From Marsupella aquatica (lineage: Eukaryota; Marchantiophyta), in the NCBI GenBank assembly GCA_973895155.1, contig OZ316891.1, positions 4,092,001-4,156,000 on the forward strand: 64,000 bases of DNA. The letters are read 5' to 3'. Shown in pieces: positions 1 through 11,815 of the stretch. A program made the translations under genes and the position numbers. The first letter of the stretch is position 1. Each line of letters begins with the position of its first letter. The notes beneath the pieces are model-generated. The model was given only the letters and a program-made list of their open reading frames with translations. It did not search any database and had not been told where the DNA came from.

Positions 1-635
1 AAATATTAAACTCTACCTATTGGCAAATTGATGAGCCAGGAAAAACTCAATCCATTGTTAAGTGCATATCAGGCTCAAGCAAGGGAATCTAAATAACTAG
101 AGCTTGGGTTCAATTTAGTGTACATGTTGGTGTACCAAGTGCGTTTATTTTAAATATTCATATTTTAAAATAAAAAATATTCTAAGAATATTGGCTATTT
201 TCAATATTAGTTACCTTATTTATGCTATAAAAGGTATCCATTAGAGAACATTTTATATATTTGTGTTTCAAATACCTTATTTTGCCATCTAAACTATTTC
301 ATAATTTAGACAATCTCCATAAAAATACATATTTTAAATCACATGTGGGTTTTTACAATTCTTGGAAATTGATCCCCTGAGAACTAGAAGCCCTAAAAAC
401 AATGGCCTTAGCCCTACAAAGCATAGTGAAAGCATGTGTTGATTGAAGCGCAACGGACACCCATTGTCTGTGAATGGATGATAACAAAACATTCAGGTGT
501 AACATTGCAAGAACACGATAAAGTAAAAACTGGTCAAAGGTCGAACACTTGTAGCACTCAAAGATCTAGGTAGCCTCCACATCAAACAACAGGTAGAAAA
601 GATCCACATGGTAATGCATAGCATAAGCCTCATCC

Positions 636-682
636 TTAAGTTGAGGAACCCTCACACCAGTGTTTAGGGTTCCTCAACTTAA
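636..682. repeat. Perfect 17-bp inverted repeat
   Basis: Left arm 636-652 (TTAAGTTGAGGAACCCT) and right arm 666-682 are perfect reverse complements separated by a 13-nt loop. The right arm runs into telomere-like DNA. It could be a small foldback remnant or a repair junction. Confidence 0.85.
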
Positions 683-704
683 ACCTAAACCCTAAACCCT
701 AAAC
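681..704. repeat. Interstitial telomere-like repeat
   Basis: About three consecutive CCCTAAA units, one of them lacking a base, read on the plus strand. This is the plant telomere repeat (TTTAGGG) at an internal site. Short interstitial telomeric patches are common in plants, so it supports a plant origin but is no evidence of a chromosome end. Confidence 0.7.
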
Positions 705-1482
705 ATATTATATTATCAAGTTTGTTATTTTTGACAGCTATTTCAAAGGCATTGGGTTTTCCCGGATGTGGAATTATTTCTTCTACCAATTGAAATAGTT
801 TCCTCCCAATTAGTCAAAATCTTAAGTAGCTAAGAGATTAATCTCTATCTAATAACAATGTGGTCCAGCTATATAGAAAACTCTATCTGGATAACATTTT
901 TGTCCTGCTTTATGGGAGATTTTCTAGGAGACGGGAACCTGTAGAATGAAGTGAAAATTCCCTACCTAAACGAGAGTGCCATGGGAAGGGAGACAACCAG
1001 GAAACAACCAAGAATATTCCTAACCTAAGAGGCATCAAAGATATTTTCTTCTTAAAATTAGGGGCACCAAAGTTTCTAAGGGTACAGGTGATGGGGAGGC
1101 CTCCACTAGTGAGACCCCCGAGGGCTGTTGAACATCTTCAACTTGAGTAGTCTGTCAAGAGACTTTCTGAAAATCAAATAGAGCCACACTTATCACTCAA
1201 ATGGCTGCCAAAGGTGTTCTTGATGAAATTGGCAGATTGATTTTTGGTCATCATAATGACAGTGGGTCCGTTTGTCATGTCACCAACGCTCTTTCCAAAA
1301 TTGAAATCCAAAGCAACGGAATGTTCCTTATGTTACGGAACATTACTTTTCTGCAGGCTGATTACGGTAATCTTTAATGCCCATCATGTACTCCTCAGGT
1401 TGAATATGGTGACCACTTGAGCTGGTGCAACTCATGCGTTAGTATTAGTGAAAGAAAGATTCCTAATGCTATTAGCGTAATT

Positions 1483-2071
1483 TTAGCCAAAAAATGACAC
1501 TAACACTTCGTATATCAGTGATACTGAAGAGCTTGGACACACTTGACTTTCGCCCGTTTTCCAATCCATGACAGACCAATTCTGCACACGATCCACAATC
1601 ATCCCGGTATCTTGCACAAAGCGAATGGGGATCTCGGGAATTTGTGGATGTCGGGGACGATAGTTTCCATCACAAACTAGACGATCATAATAACTACGTT
1701 TAGAGTATCGATACAACATGCCACTCTTGGGCTTAACAGGCTTACACAAGTAAAATGCCAGTGTTTCTCTCCCTTGCCCCACGAGCAAAATCTACATCCG
1801 CTAAACGAAACCAAAAACACCAAAACCATATAATATAAATGATCGGATCAAAGGCAACAACAGTACGTGCTACTGCACAATCGATTCATTCAACACAATT
1901 TGTCTCGTTAGTATCAACATCCCATGATATGGTGGTCATCCAACATTGTGTCTGCCACAGATTATTGTCGACGGTGCTGGTCGTAGCCGCTGCACCTCTT
2001 TGAAAGACATCGGTATCAATTCTAGTGGCGATGGTGAGATGTAGTCGTCTCTGCACCTGATTCACCCACAA
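1483..2071 (-). CDS. Weak candidate exons downstream of the lectin gene
   Basis: Two open frames on the minus strand, 2071-1886 and 1788-1483, follow the lectin gene. The second reads like protein, with segments such as LVGQGRETLAFYLCKPVKPK and RYSKRSYYDRLVCDGNYRP, and is 101 codons long. Neither has a clear ATG in good context. An acceptor-like AG precedes the second. I do not recognise a domain. They may be extra 3' exons of the lectin transcript, a separate small gene, or chance frames. Confidence 0.2.
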
Positions 2072-2174
2072 GGTTATCAGTCAAACACTTCCAGCATTAA
2101 ATTGCAGTAAAAAAGTTCGCTCAAATAATGTTTGAACGATAAAATGAGCGATAACACGCCAATGGACGGTTACG

Positions 2175-3306
2175 TTAATTGACAAGACCAGAAGCAGAGA
2201 AGACGTTTAGGACAGTCATACTGATATTGGTCATCTTCCAGTGCTGATTGTCTTCGTCCTTCCACGTGAACACAATGACAGACTGCCCCTCTTTGATTGG
2301 ACCGTATTTCTTGCCTCCGTGGTCGATGTCCAAGTTGAGCCCGATATTGCTAATGGAACGGATAGCATGCCATCCCTTACCCTCGTCCTTACCAACACTC
2401 CAGAGAATCTCCTCATCCAGTGAATTTGCATGATATTCAGCCAGATGTACCTGAATGACCAATATCAATAAAGAAATGTTAGACATTCATTCCAATCTCA
2501 CAGAAGCTCCAGAAGCTCAACTTCAAAGCACTGATTCCGATTGGCACAAAGTCAAATTCACAAACACATTACCCGCCAAGGCTTTGAAGTAGCACATAAA
2601 TACATACTCCACAACGAAAGTATGTCTCCATCGTGATCGTAATGGTACAAAGCTCTACATGCTTAAACTGCGATGCTCTGTACTGAAAATTCAAACAGGG
2701 GTTGAGCTACGACATCAAGTCGAAGACGAAGGCCCGAATACCTTTTCCTCTACTGCAGAAGGATGTTTCAAAGCTTTTCCAGTGCCCCTATTGATCAAGG
2801 CGAAACCCGCATATCCAGCCGAATCCTTCGCCTTATTGCTCCATGATTCATCCTTGATCCATTGCTGCAAGGTAAGAGACGAAATACTTAGATGCCTGCC
2901 CAGCCGTGCTCGTGTCTTGAAGAACAACGATCATTGAATGAGGTAGAGACAGTGTCCAGCAAAACTCGCAAGGAACAGAATCACAGATACATTCACTTTA
3001 AGATGACACTTCCAAAGGTCCGGGGCAAGACCAGACCCAGACCAGACCAGACCAGACCTGGTAAGGATCGGAGTCGTCAGCCTTCACAACTACGACGTCG
3101 TTACCCCTGACAGCTAGATTGAAGCCGTCATCAACTTTACTGAAGATCTTCACGGTTATTCCCTTGATTGAAGAAAGCACAGAAGAAAGGTTGCTGCTCT
3201 CGTGTGAGTCATGGCCCCCGGGACCAGAATGTCCGAGCTGAGGCGGAGGAACGTGCTGAGGTGGACCGTGGTGGCCGCCCGGAGGACTGCCATGCCTGTA
3301 CGCCAT
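2175..3306 (-). CDS. Euonymus-type (EUL) lectin, ricin-B-like fold
   Basis: Three exons on the minus strand: 3306-3058, 2864-2742 and 2450-2175, all joined in phase 0, giving about 215 aa. Residues 1-45 are a Gly/Pro/His-rich linker (MAYRHGSPPGGHHGPPQHVP). The EUL domain follows: TVKIFSKVDDGFNLAVRGND, then QWIKDE and GFALINRGTGKALKH in exon 2, then SLDEEILWSV, GLNLDIDHGG and a terminal DNQHWKM in exon 3. These match the conserved Gln-x-Trp blocks of EUL lectins, which are nucleocytoplasmic glycan-binding proteins linked to stress responses in plants. Splice sites are CAG|GTCTGG, GCAG|CAATGG, AAG|GTATTC and TTCAG|GTACAT. The start is the only ATG before the linker. The last 16 residues after the domain are not conserved in the family, so the 3' end is the least certain part. 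Family assignment is strong; sugar specificity cannot be told. Confidence 0.82.
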
Positions 3307-3714
3307 GATGATCTTCCTGTTCGCTTGATCTACACCAGCCTAATAGCTGCGGTTCAATGTATCACAGAGTACTGACCAACCGTTAGTCCAACATCCAACA
3401 CGTCAAGCCTCACTCTCTCTGACAAATGCTCACCAAAGCAGCTTCAATAGCTCGCGAGACAGACTTGAATATGAAACCGATGCTAAGGTACCACATAGTC
3501 TCAATCAATTGAACGTCAACAAACCTGAAACACAGGGACTGCACAAGGGTCGCCCGAGGACAGAAAAAACAGCACTACTTCGACTCCTTACGAACCGAGT
3601 TTACTACCTACTTCAAGTACCTTCAACCTGTCGGTCCGTGGCCACGTCCGGAAACAAGTGGATTGCACAAAAGTCGACTCAGAACAATTCTCGAATCATT
3701 GAGAAGTAAAGATC

Positions 3715-4194
3715 ATGCGTGCTTTCTGTACTGTACCTTCCAATAAGTCGGTCCGTCGGTCCGAGAAACACGCCGCTGATACTTCACCACACGACCTCCC
3801 TCCTCGTCGCAAAGCTAAGCGGAAGGATAGCGTCTATCGCCTCCAAACCTGTCCACGGCAGTGTGGGCCTGAATCTCCAAATGCAATGAATGCCAAGAGT
3901 ACAGGGGCAGCAAACCGAACTGACAGCCCTCCTATCCTACAGAGAAAAACTTCTACACACCGAATATTTTCTACTCCATTAAAATCACCTCTGGAGTCCG
4001 GAATCTCTACGCAGCTGCGATGGCATTTACACGATGTAACAAATGGACAGGCACATGGAGACGCGGGAAAGAAAACACAACAGCAGGCTGATCGAGATGA
4101 GAACAGCACCGTGCTACTTACAAGTTCCAAGCCGAAGAATGCGTCGAGGCGCGGAATAAGGTCGAAGATCCTTCGATGCCGAGCACGAGACTAA
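3715..4194 (+). CDS. Hypothetical basic, low-complexity ORF
   Basis: A 159-codon ATG frame starts 409 bp upstream of the lectin start, in divergent orientation. The product is basic and Ser/Thr/Arg-rich (for example PPRRKAKRKDSVYR, LTSSKPKNASRRGIRSK) and has no domain I recognise. A further 81-codon frame lies at 4268-4513 in another phase. GC content is higher here than in the flanks, as expected of a promoter or first-exon region. It may be a short disordered protein or a chance frame in the lectin 5' region. Confidence 0.2.
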   Translation: MRAFCTVPSNKSVRRSEKHAADTSPHDLPPRRKAKRKDSVYRLQTCPRQCGPESPNAMNAKSTGAANRTDSPPILQRKTSTHRIFSTPLKSPLESGISTQLRWHLHDVTNGQAHGDAGKKTQQQADRDENSTVLLTSSKPKNASRRGIRSKILRCRARD

Positions 4195-4513
4195 CCTCCT
4201 TCAGGAATCGGGACTTTCACATCCAAACAAGTCGCGTTGTAGTGTAATAGAGCGAGAGCTTGATGAAGTGAAGAAGATAAAGTGTCACCGACCTCAATCT
4301 CGACTGCGAGTACCGAATCAGACGAGTTCAACAAATCCTGCCTGTGCCACAACAAAAACAAGGCCGTCCTCGTTTGCGCAACACCGAAAACAGGAGGTTC
4401 AAGTGTTGACGATAAACGAAATTCGGGTGATTTCAGCCGATGATCTCCTTATTTTAATTAACGGCTACAATTCAACCATTTGGATGCCTTGTCAAAGTAC
4501 AGCGCTCCGCTGA

Positions 4514-6599
4514 CACGTTGCCGCGACGGTTTCCGTCGCTGGTTCGGATAGTGAAATCATCGACGGCACGATGTGGCTAATCTTGTTCCACGGACGGCTG
4601 ATAGTACGCATGGGTGGGGTGGACGGTGGTCTGCAACGGCGACACGCACCCGGCCCCGACGTCCTGTGCTATGCCTTTCCACCGCGCAAACCGATTTGCT
4701 GCAGACGGACACAGCCTTGTTTGCGTCACCCTGATAAGTACAAACAGGGAAAAAGTATTATAGTACCGTCAGACCATGTAGTCTTCCTCTTCACCGAGTA
4801 AGGTTCCCACTACAGTACATCCAGAGCACGGAAAAGTTATTTCCAAACGGGATAGGCGAAAATTTAAGGGTTAAGTGAAGCCTTGTTAGGAGGAGGGCAT
4901 TTCCAAACTCACCTTTTTCACATTTTACTCGCTCCTTTCGTTTTTTTCGTACTTTGTGTCCCTCCACTATCTCAAGAAAATATACTATTGTGGTGAAACT
5001 GGCGAATCCAGTTCCATGATGGACAGCGATTGATTTAGGGGTTGCCACTATTAATGGGCCTGCCCCTAAATAGGCCACTGTTCAGTTGTATAGGTGAATG
5101 ATAGACCGCATAGACGTGCTATGGAGGGTGACCCACATGTTTCCCATGATAAAAATGTTTGTCAATTATTTCTTCGAATTTTAACTACTATTAGATGTGG
5201 TGTTTTGTGGACCCACATCTCACAGATCTATTTGAACCATCAATCATGCCCTAATTATGGTGAAGGAATGAAGGATTGAGATAAAAATGGGAGTAGAGAA
5301 CGTCCCATTCCTATGAGTTAATATCGGGAACATGCCAACTAACCTGCAAAATCCCCCCCTGCTTGGATGGGACCAGATCTATATACCTGATGTATATCAT
5401 TTTGCCTCTCCTTGTAATTTTTGGGCTTTGCTTTAAAAAAAAGATGTCTACAACATTCACCCCAAAACAGTCAAAATTAGTCATGGTTGTGTGGTAGCTC
5501 ACTTGAGTAAGAACTCATAAATCTTGGGTTCAAATGTTGTAATTGACTTCTTTTGCCCTCCCTTTCCACAGGGATTCATGGATTTCAAACACAAACACAC
5601 CCCAAAACACTAAACCTCCCCATTCAAGCTCCTAACAGGCTATGGAAACCTGACAAAGATTAGTAATTATTGTAAAGTCATCCTGCTAGGCAGGTCAATT
5701 GGTCAATTGGGATGATTTTAATGATTTGGAGTGAGTATAGTAGAGCCTTGCCTAGGTGGATGCTACATTCCCCATAACATGCACTAAATTGCATTGTATT
5801 GACATATTATTGGCATTTTGTCAATGATGTGGTTCACCCAAAGTTGCAAACATCCCTGGACAACCCTTATAAATGGAAATAGCATAACTGAGGAGTATAT
5901 AATCTAAGTCAAAAGCTATTTCCAGTGCCTAGAGTCTTCGCCAAACACAACCTCATGGCCTTGTATCTGAATAGTGGACCATGGGGTGCTCTATTTAAAT
6001 AGTGTGCCAGGAATGTTATATTTTGTTTTGACTATGTATTTTTGCAGGGTGTTGTGTGTCAAAATGGGTTCTGTGTTCAAATATTGACGTTGTCATATGA
6101 TTCTTGAATGTTTTACTATTTGTACTCAATATAGAACAGTTGGGTCCAACCTTGAACCCAGTGTCCAACTTGAACATAACGATAATATTTGAACACAATA
6201 CCCGGGCTGTGTTGAAATGATGTTGTGTTTGAAGAAAATTACTTTCTCATGGAGACCTAAAAGAATTCATTTTGGAACACTACACACTGGCGCTGCATTT
6301 GGGGGAAGACGGTAGTACATGCCTATACCCAAGCCACTACACTGTGGAGCATAACTGAAAGTGGGTGGTTTTTGTACTCAACCATATTTACGTTGGTTTT
6401 TTGTACTGAACTATATTTACATTCAAATTCAAACAAGGGCGTTGTCAGGCTAGTCTCTAGAAAAAAGGGGCTAGTCTCTAGGAAAAATGACACATAGAAC
6501 ACATAGAACCCGCACAACAAATGGGATATTTACATTCAAAAGAAGAGGTGCTAGTTTCTAGAAAAAGTGGCACATAGTGACGCATGATGTGACGCATTC
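4514..6599. other. Intergenic, one SINE-like head
   Basis: No frame here resembles a known protein. Besides the SINE-like head at about 5481-5540 I see only AT-rich unique sequence with scattered short frames on both strands. Confidence 0.55.
5481..5540 (+). mobile_element. tRNA-like SINE head (candidate)
   Basis: Sequence resembling a pol III internal promoter: an A-box-like TGGTAGCTCACTTGAG at 5492-5507 followed by a B-box-like GGGTTCAAATG near 5526-5536. The A-to-B distance is shorter than in a true tRNA, and no cloverleaf can be drawn, so this is not a tRNA gene. Degenerate tRNA-derived heads are typical of plant SINEs. No poly(A) tail or target duplication was found. Confidence 0.28.
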
Positions 6600-6619
6600 A
6601 AAATGTTGAATACAGTAGT

Positions 6620-7080
6620 AAACTGTCACCAGTATAGAGCATTCTGTGTTTAAGTAGCTGCTATTTCTGTGTCCCCTCATAGTGCAGTCCTCTCCTCTGG
6701 AAAATGCACCAAAACATTGCACATCCATAAGTGCAGGTTGAACCTCACTAAACAACAATTACATAAGTGCATTCCCATTTATAAATTTACACATGCATTT
6801 ATCACTTGGTGCAATGCATACCTGAGAATCAAGTATTGCTAAGTGCAGCGGACAACTATATAAAGTAGTGTCATGCACTTATCCAGTTGAATCGTGTAGC
6901 ATGCAAGTTCAGTCTATAAGGAGTTACTTCTGTGTGCCTGATAAACACAGATGAGAATGTGCAGAAGCGATTTCCTATGCACTTCTTTGGTAGTGCAAGA
7001 AGTGCATAAAGCATATCCCATGCATGTAGAACAACTAGGCTGACTACCCATTGTTTGAACCTAAATATAGGTGAGTACAA
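6620..7080 (-). repeat. Dispersed repeat with reiterated TGCACTTAT, copy A
   Basis: Read on the minus strand this matches copy B at about 54890-55360 over several hundred bases. Shared blocks include ACTGGATAAGTGCATGA, a TATGCATTGCA block followed by TGATAAAT, AATGCACTTATGT, and CCTGCACTTAT followed by TTTTGGTGCAT in the same order. GCACTTAT recurs on either strand. No coding capacity or terminal repeat was seen. It is an uncharacterised dispersed repeat, possibly a non-autonomous DNA element. Confidence 0.6.
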
Positions 7081-7158
7081 AACTCATTTGTGATTTGTCC
7101 CCTTTCAGTGCACACCAAAGTTAAGTGACCACCCCAGAGTTAAGGACTAGGGTCTTTG

Positions 7159-7290
7159 CTCTAGACTAGGCCATAAAGTAGGTTTTGATCCCAAGCTTTA
7201 CTCTAGACCTAGGCCATAAAGTAGGTTTTGATCTCAAGCTTTACTCTAGACCTAGACCTAGGCCATAAAAGTAGGTCTAGATCTCCTATT
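7159..7290. repeat. Tandem repeat, about 43-bp unit, three copies
   Basis: Units begin at 7159, 7201 and 7244, each containing CTCTAGACCTAGGCCATAAA and TAGGTTTTGAT blocks. The third copy is diverged and carries an internal CCTAGA duplication. Confidence 0.85.
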
Positions 7291-7509
7291 TCTAGTCTAG
7301 GGGTTTCATTCGAAACCTAGACCGTAAAGGAAGGTTTCAATCGCCAATTGCCCAAAATTGTAGGGAGTATTTGTGGATAAGCGCAGGATTGGGGCCTCGT
7401 CTCAAGTAACTTAGACATGGTACTGTAGTACCCATGATGATTGGAGAAAAGTGTTCAGAGAAAGCAAGGGAATGGCGCCACGTTGGAGTACATTTCTGAT
7501 AATGGGACC

Positions 7510-7603
7510 CATCTGAAAACTGGTCAAGATGCAATAACTCGAGGGAAAGCTACAGTTCACGAACGAGGACAGGGTGGAAGGCATCTGGACCAGTTTTCAG
7601 ATG
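7510..7603. repeat. 23-bp inverted repeat, 48-nt loop
   Basis: Arms 7510-7532 and 7581-7603 pair at 22 of 23 positions (core CATCTGAAAACTGGTC). Pairing does not extend past the arms. The geometry could give a hairpin RNA, but the stem is isolated. Confidence 0.8.
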
Positions 7604-10489
7604 TGGCAGAAAAGAGACAGAGCCCCCAAGTCCTTTCACCGTGCACATGGGATTTCGTCCTTTGAAGGAGCATGCAAATAGCTTGCCAAGTAGAAGAGCT
7701 CCCTGGCTGAAACTGCTTTTTGCTGCGTGGAAGCTGCATGTCCTGCAACATTTCTCCTCGAATGTACGTTGGACATGTGACAAGGGAAGCTACTGGCGTG
7801 TCCTGATTTCTCTACCACTGTAATTTGGACATGTGACAAGAGACCGAAGGTGGAAAGTGCAAAGAGCACATACTACTGGGCAAGTTTTGAGGAGGCCAAC
7901 GAGGGCAGAAACGGGAATTTGGGCAAATTTACCTTTTCGACCCCCAGTCTGACTTCATGTGGGACCACTGGAACTCAGGGGACCATCAAATTTTCTTGAA
8001 CAGGGGTGTTGGGCTCTGGGGAGATTCAGGGGGCCATGACTCCCATGATTTGTGTTCAGAACTACAAACCGTTTCCTGATTGGGGTCTGAGAGGGTCAAA
8101 TTCACTCGTTTCCAGAGATCAAACCCGTAGAATGTTTGCGATGGAGAGTCGAGGTTGGAAGCCAGAGAGTCAAAGGAACAGATTCCATAGAAGACAAAGT
8201 ACAAAATAGCATGTTGAGAAAACGGGAGTTTTGTAGGGACTGTGAATCTATTTTGCACCGAAACTAGGTAATGAGCTAATCCTGGGCCTAGTCCGTCCAG
8301 AAGTGTAGAGTTCGATAGTATTCAGGCTCAGTTAAACTTGAACCTCAACTCCAACAGAGATAGCATAAGAAATTGACATCTTTTAGGTTCTCGGAGTCAT
8401 AGTGATTGCAACCCTCATACCCTTCGGAATTTTCCACATTGACATCTTGAAGTTTGAAAATAGGTCTCCTACAGCAATTTCAATTACAACAAGCGTCTCA
8501 GCTTTGCATGGAGTCAAAATGAGCTAATGGAATAGAATGAGAATCCAGCTGAATTGATATATATATGACAAGTGAGGATTGAATGTGAACTCCATAATTG
8601 AATTGAATGGGATTTGAATTCACTGAGAATTGAATTGAAGGATAATCTAGCGGGAACCGAGATACAACGGATGAGAAATAAATTGATAAAAGCAAATAGA
8701 GCTGAGAATTGTTTGAGGTAGAGAACTCAATTGAATCGAATGAATACTACAAATATCTCATGTGCGTGTGAGCGTATCAGCGACTTCAAATGGGCAGAGA
8801 ACCCTGTTTTGATTCTGAGACTAAGCAGCCATAGTATATGCCGAGCTCACGTAGTGGACCCCGAAATTACTCAAAGTCGGAACATGGATCTATAGTACCT
8901 GAGTAGTATATAGTACCTGAGTAGTATCAAAGTCAAGTGTCTTTCTGTAAAAGGTGCCGTCCAAATGAAGAGCTCCATGGTCGAGTACAATGGCGAACAA
9001 AATATGATATGGTCCTTGCACAAGAAGAAAATTGAATTGGGAGTCAGAAAGAGAGCTGTAATGACTGTTATAAAGCCAAGAAACTAAGAGCAGTGGAAAG
9101 TACCTTTGGAGAGAAAAAGCACTTAGTTTGACTGGAGGGAGACGAGACACAAATAGCTTCACCGACAGGTAGGAAGCTCCGTTTCAACAAACCATTAGGA
9201 ACAGGTGTACAGAATGGATCAACTCGCTCTTCACAAAGTCCATGTGGGACACCATAACAAGCCAAAAACGTGGAAAGGGGTCAATTGACAGGCGTAAGTT
9301 ATAGGCAAGTCTTCCAGAAAGTCACATCAGAAGACAAGTCTCCGCAGAGTTGGCCAACTCTCTTGTGGTGGAATGACCTTTTCAGGATTGACTATTGGGG
9401 TTTTGTGTGGCTACATTGCGGGTATGCTCTAATGTTCATCTTTATTAGTAGTGTGCGGATACATGATGTTTGTCCTAGAAAAAATCATGGCCAGGAAATA
9501 AATTACCCTATTGTATTGTTTTCCGAGTGTCATAGACCTTTTGTCCACAGTTTTGACCAGCGACATGGATGCCGGGAACTTTCTCGTTACCTCACATATC
9601 TCAGGATGATTTAGACTTTTCTAAATCGACTGCTCAAGGTCCGACAACAGTTTTACTTAATCTCCATTTCCTCAAGTCTGTATTATGACTGAAAAATATT
9701 TCAATGAGTACAGACTTCTCTCAACGGTATTGTCGTTTGTATATATAGTTAGTACCACGGTGATCAATGCTAGTAGCAGAGAGTGTGCATCGTATTCAAA
9801 GGCTCAATCCTTTAACCCATCAGGTATCTGCGAGTCTAAAACAATTGTTACGACCTATAAACTTAAACCTCTCTGTAGACTGCTCTGTATAACCAAACTA
9901 GCATTTCAATTTTTGCATATCTAAAACACCTTAAGGACAAAAATCATTGCACATTGAGCTTGGCAGAACCAAACTAGAACATCCAGTCTCGCATTCAGTA
10001 TCTCAAGGCTTTGATCAACAAGATTCCTTTTGATAGATTCTTTCAACTAAGTGCTATATAGAACAATACATCTCCTTAATCTAGTACCCTTTGGGTTAGA
10101 TGAGTGGATGTCAACAGCACAAGGTACTTAATACACGGCTTGTCAGAAAAGCCAGGTTTAGTGTTAAAGAAATGTAAGCATTATAACAAACTATCCTGCC
10201 ATAGGGAGCGTGGTCTCCGCATGAGAAAAACTTTGGGCGGAAAAACATGTGACCATATTAGATGTATCTCATGTTTTCTGAACTCCAGACTTCCGGAAAA
10301 GATAACTCGATCCCTGCATATGGGGATGGGATAATGCATGCGGGGCAGTGTGGCAAGTATCTTGTATGAGCGACATGACATATAAGGTATTGGGGCAGGG
10401 TTCATTATTGTGACCCGAAATTGCCTTCATTAGTGTGACCCGAAATTGCTGCAGCTCATACAATTTTTCTCGTGTGAAGCCAATTTTCC
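7604..10489. other. Intergenic with minor repeats
   Basis: No recognised gene. TTGGACATGTGACAAG recurs at 7769 and 7825. ATAGTACCTGAGTAGTAT is duplicated near 8890-8930. A GAATTGAATT-rich patch lies at 8500-8720. A 114-codon plus-strand frame at 9270-9614 contains a hydrophobic segment (GFVWLHCGYALMFIFISS) but matches no family I know. Frames on both strands at 10100-10460 are similarly anonymous. Confidence 0.5.
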
Positions 10490-10786
10490 ATGGCTACGCA
10501 ATTAGTGTGGCTACTCACGCTGATCGCGGTGGCGAGTGTGTTGTGTCGTAACCCTTCTGGCCCTGTCGGAGCAGCTTCTCTTTCTGGAATACGTTCCTGC
10601 TGTTGCTCGGCAGGTCAGCCATGAGTTCTAAAGGTAGGACTCTGCTCTACGACATTGAGCTCGAGCTTTGGCAGGGCGAGAAACAAGGACTGCACATTCC
10701 GCCAGGGAAAGTTGTGTGAGTTTCACAGTAAGGGCGTCAGCAGCTTCTCCCAGGGATCCCTGATGAGATCACCTCGGGCGAGATAA
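10490..10786 (+). pseudogene. Broken frame with signal-peptide-like start
   Basis: The ATG at 10490 opens with a classic secretion signal shape: MATQLVWLLTLIAVASVLC, a hydrophobic core ending in small residues. The frame then runs through a Cys cluster (SGIRSCCCSAG) to a TGA at 10622-10624. Without that stop it stays open to a TAA at 10784-10786, 98 codons in all, with further Cys residues (GLCSTTL, KDCTFRQGKLCEF). A 24-nt intron removing the stop would be too short for a plant. It may be a one-stop pseudogene of a small secreted protein, a 44-residue secreted peptide gene, or chance. No family is recognised. Confidence 0.25.
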
Positions 10787-11815
10787 GCCGAAATTCTTCA
10801 ATTCTTCCGCGTCTTATCAACAGTAAATCGAGCTTGGCGTCACAGCATTCGAGGTCGCAAGGTGTATGATTCGAGAGTTCTATCTCACTTGATGTAGACA
10901 CCTCTAAATAATTGAACCTCTCCAAAGACGCAGGGGTGAGATTGTTCGCTGGTCACTTGAAATGTAAGTCTCGTGTAGAGGCTTGCTCCAACCAAGTATT
11001 AGAGTCCCCAGATCGTTTCGTGCGACTGTAGAATATATCTCTTGGGAGCAATAGAAAAAGTGCTGAAGTGCTTGTTTTGGATGTGGCTGGGCGAAGAAGA
11101 GAGTGGGAAGTGTGTGCGGGCATGACTGAACCAAGATAACTATTTGGCTTTGTTGTCCTGCATGGGAAGGTCTACGTGCTTCGCTCGCGAATGGTCAGGA
11201 GATACCACCGTTTACCCCAAGATGTCTGGTCCTCGATCATCCCGGTGCCTGACAGGTATGATCATCGAATTGAAACTGCGGGAGAGGAGCTTTTGTGCAC
11301 AGCGGAATTGAGCGCTTCAATTAATTTCCAGAACTTTCAAATTTTCTGCATGTTTATCATCTTGTCAACTAAGGATGAATGGAGAGTGGTGAATCTTTTA
11401 GAGAGGGGAAGCAAAGACGTCTAGTTTGTGGCATGAGGAAATTGCATCCGCTAAATTAGTCTGAGATTCGTTTCTATAATGTGACGGAAAACTGTTGGAC
11501 ACAATTTCACTAATTTTCGTTTTCTTTCATTGGGCCAGCAGACTGTCCTGTGCTCATCTGGTCAGCCATTCTGATTGAGGATAATGAAGTTGTAGTCTAC
11601 TTGTGGGTAGACTCAGACCGATACAGAAGTGATGTCATGTAAATTATAAGGGGTTTGGTAGCGAGAAGAAAATGATTGCGTTTTCCATACAAACTTAGAA
11701 CTATACTGGAGTGCTTTGAGCAGACTCACTGAGCATGATGTCAGTGCTAGAGGGTGTTCCAACTTACAGTCTTTAGTTACTGCCTTTAGACTCTCATAGT
11801 ACCATTTACCTTGTT
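10787..11815. other. Intergenic, no supported gene
   Basis: Only anonymous short frames on both strands, including 11134-10904 minus and 11176-11424 plus. No repeat of note. Confidence 0.5.

Larger units (their letters stand above)
1..1482. other. Intergenic, no supported gene
   Basis: No recognised coding sequence. The stretch is AT-rich with stops in all frames. It holds the inverted repeat and telomere-like patch listed separately. One short ATG frame at 1201-1377 (plus strand, 58 codons, starting MAAKGVLDEIGRL) is open but matches no family I know and is probably chance. Confidence 0.6.

Noticed and set aside
10614-10637. A 24-nt intron that would remove the stop in the signal-peptide ORF
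   Set aside because: Far below the smallest plant introns; because it is a multiple of three it only hides a stop in one continuous frame.
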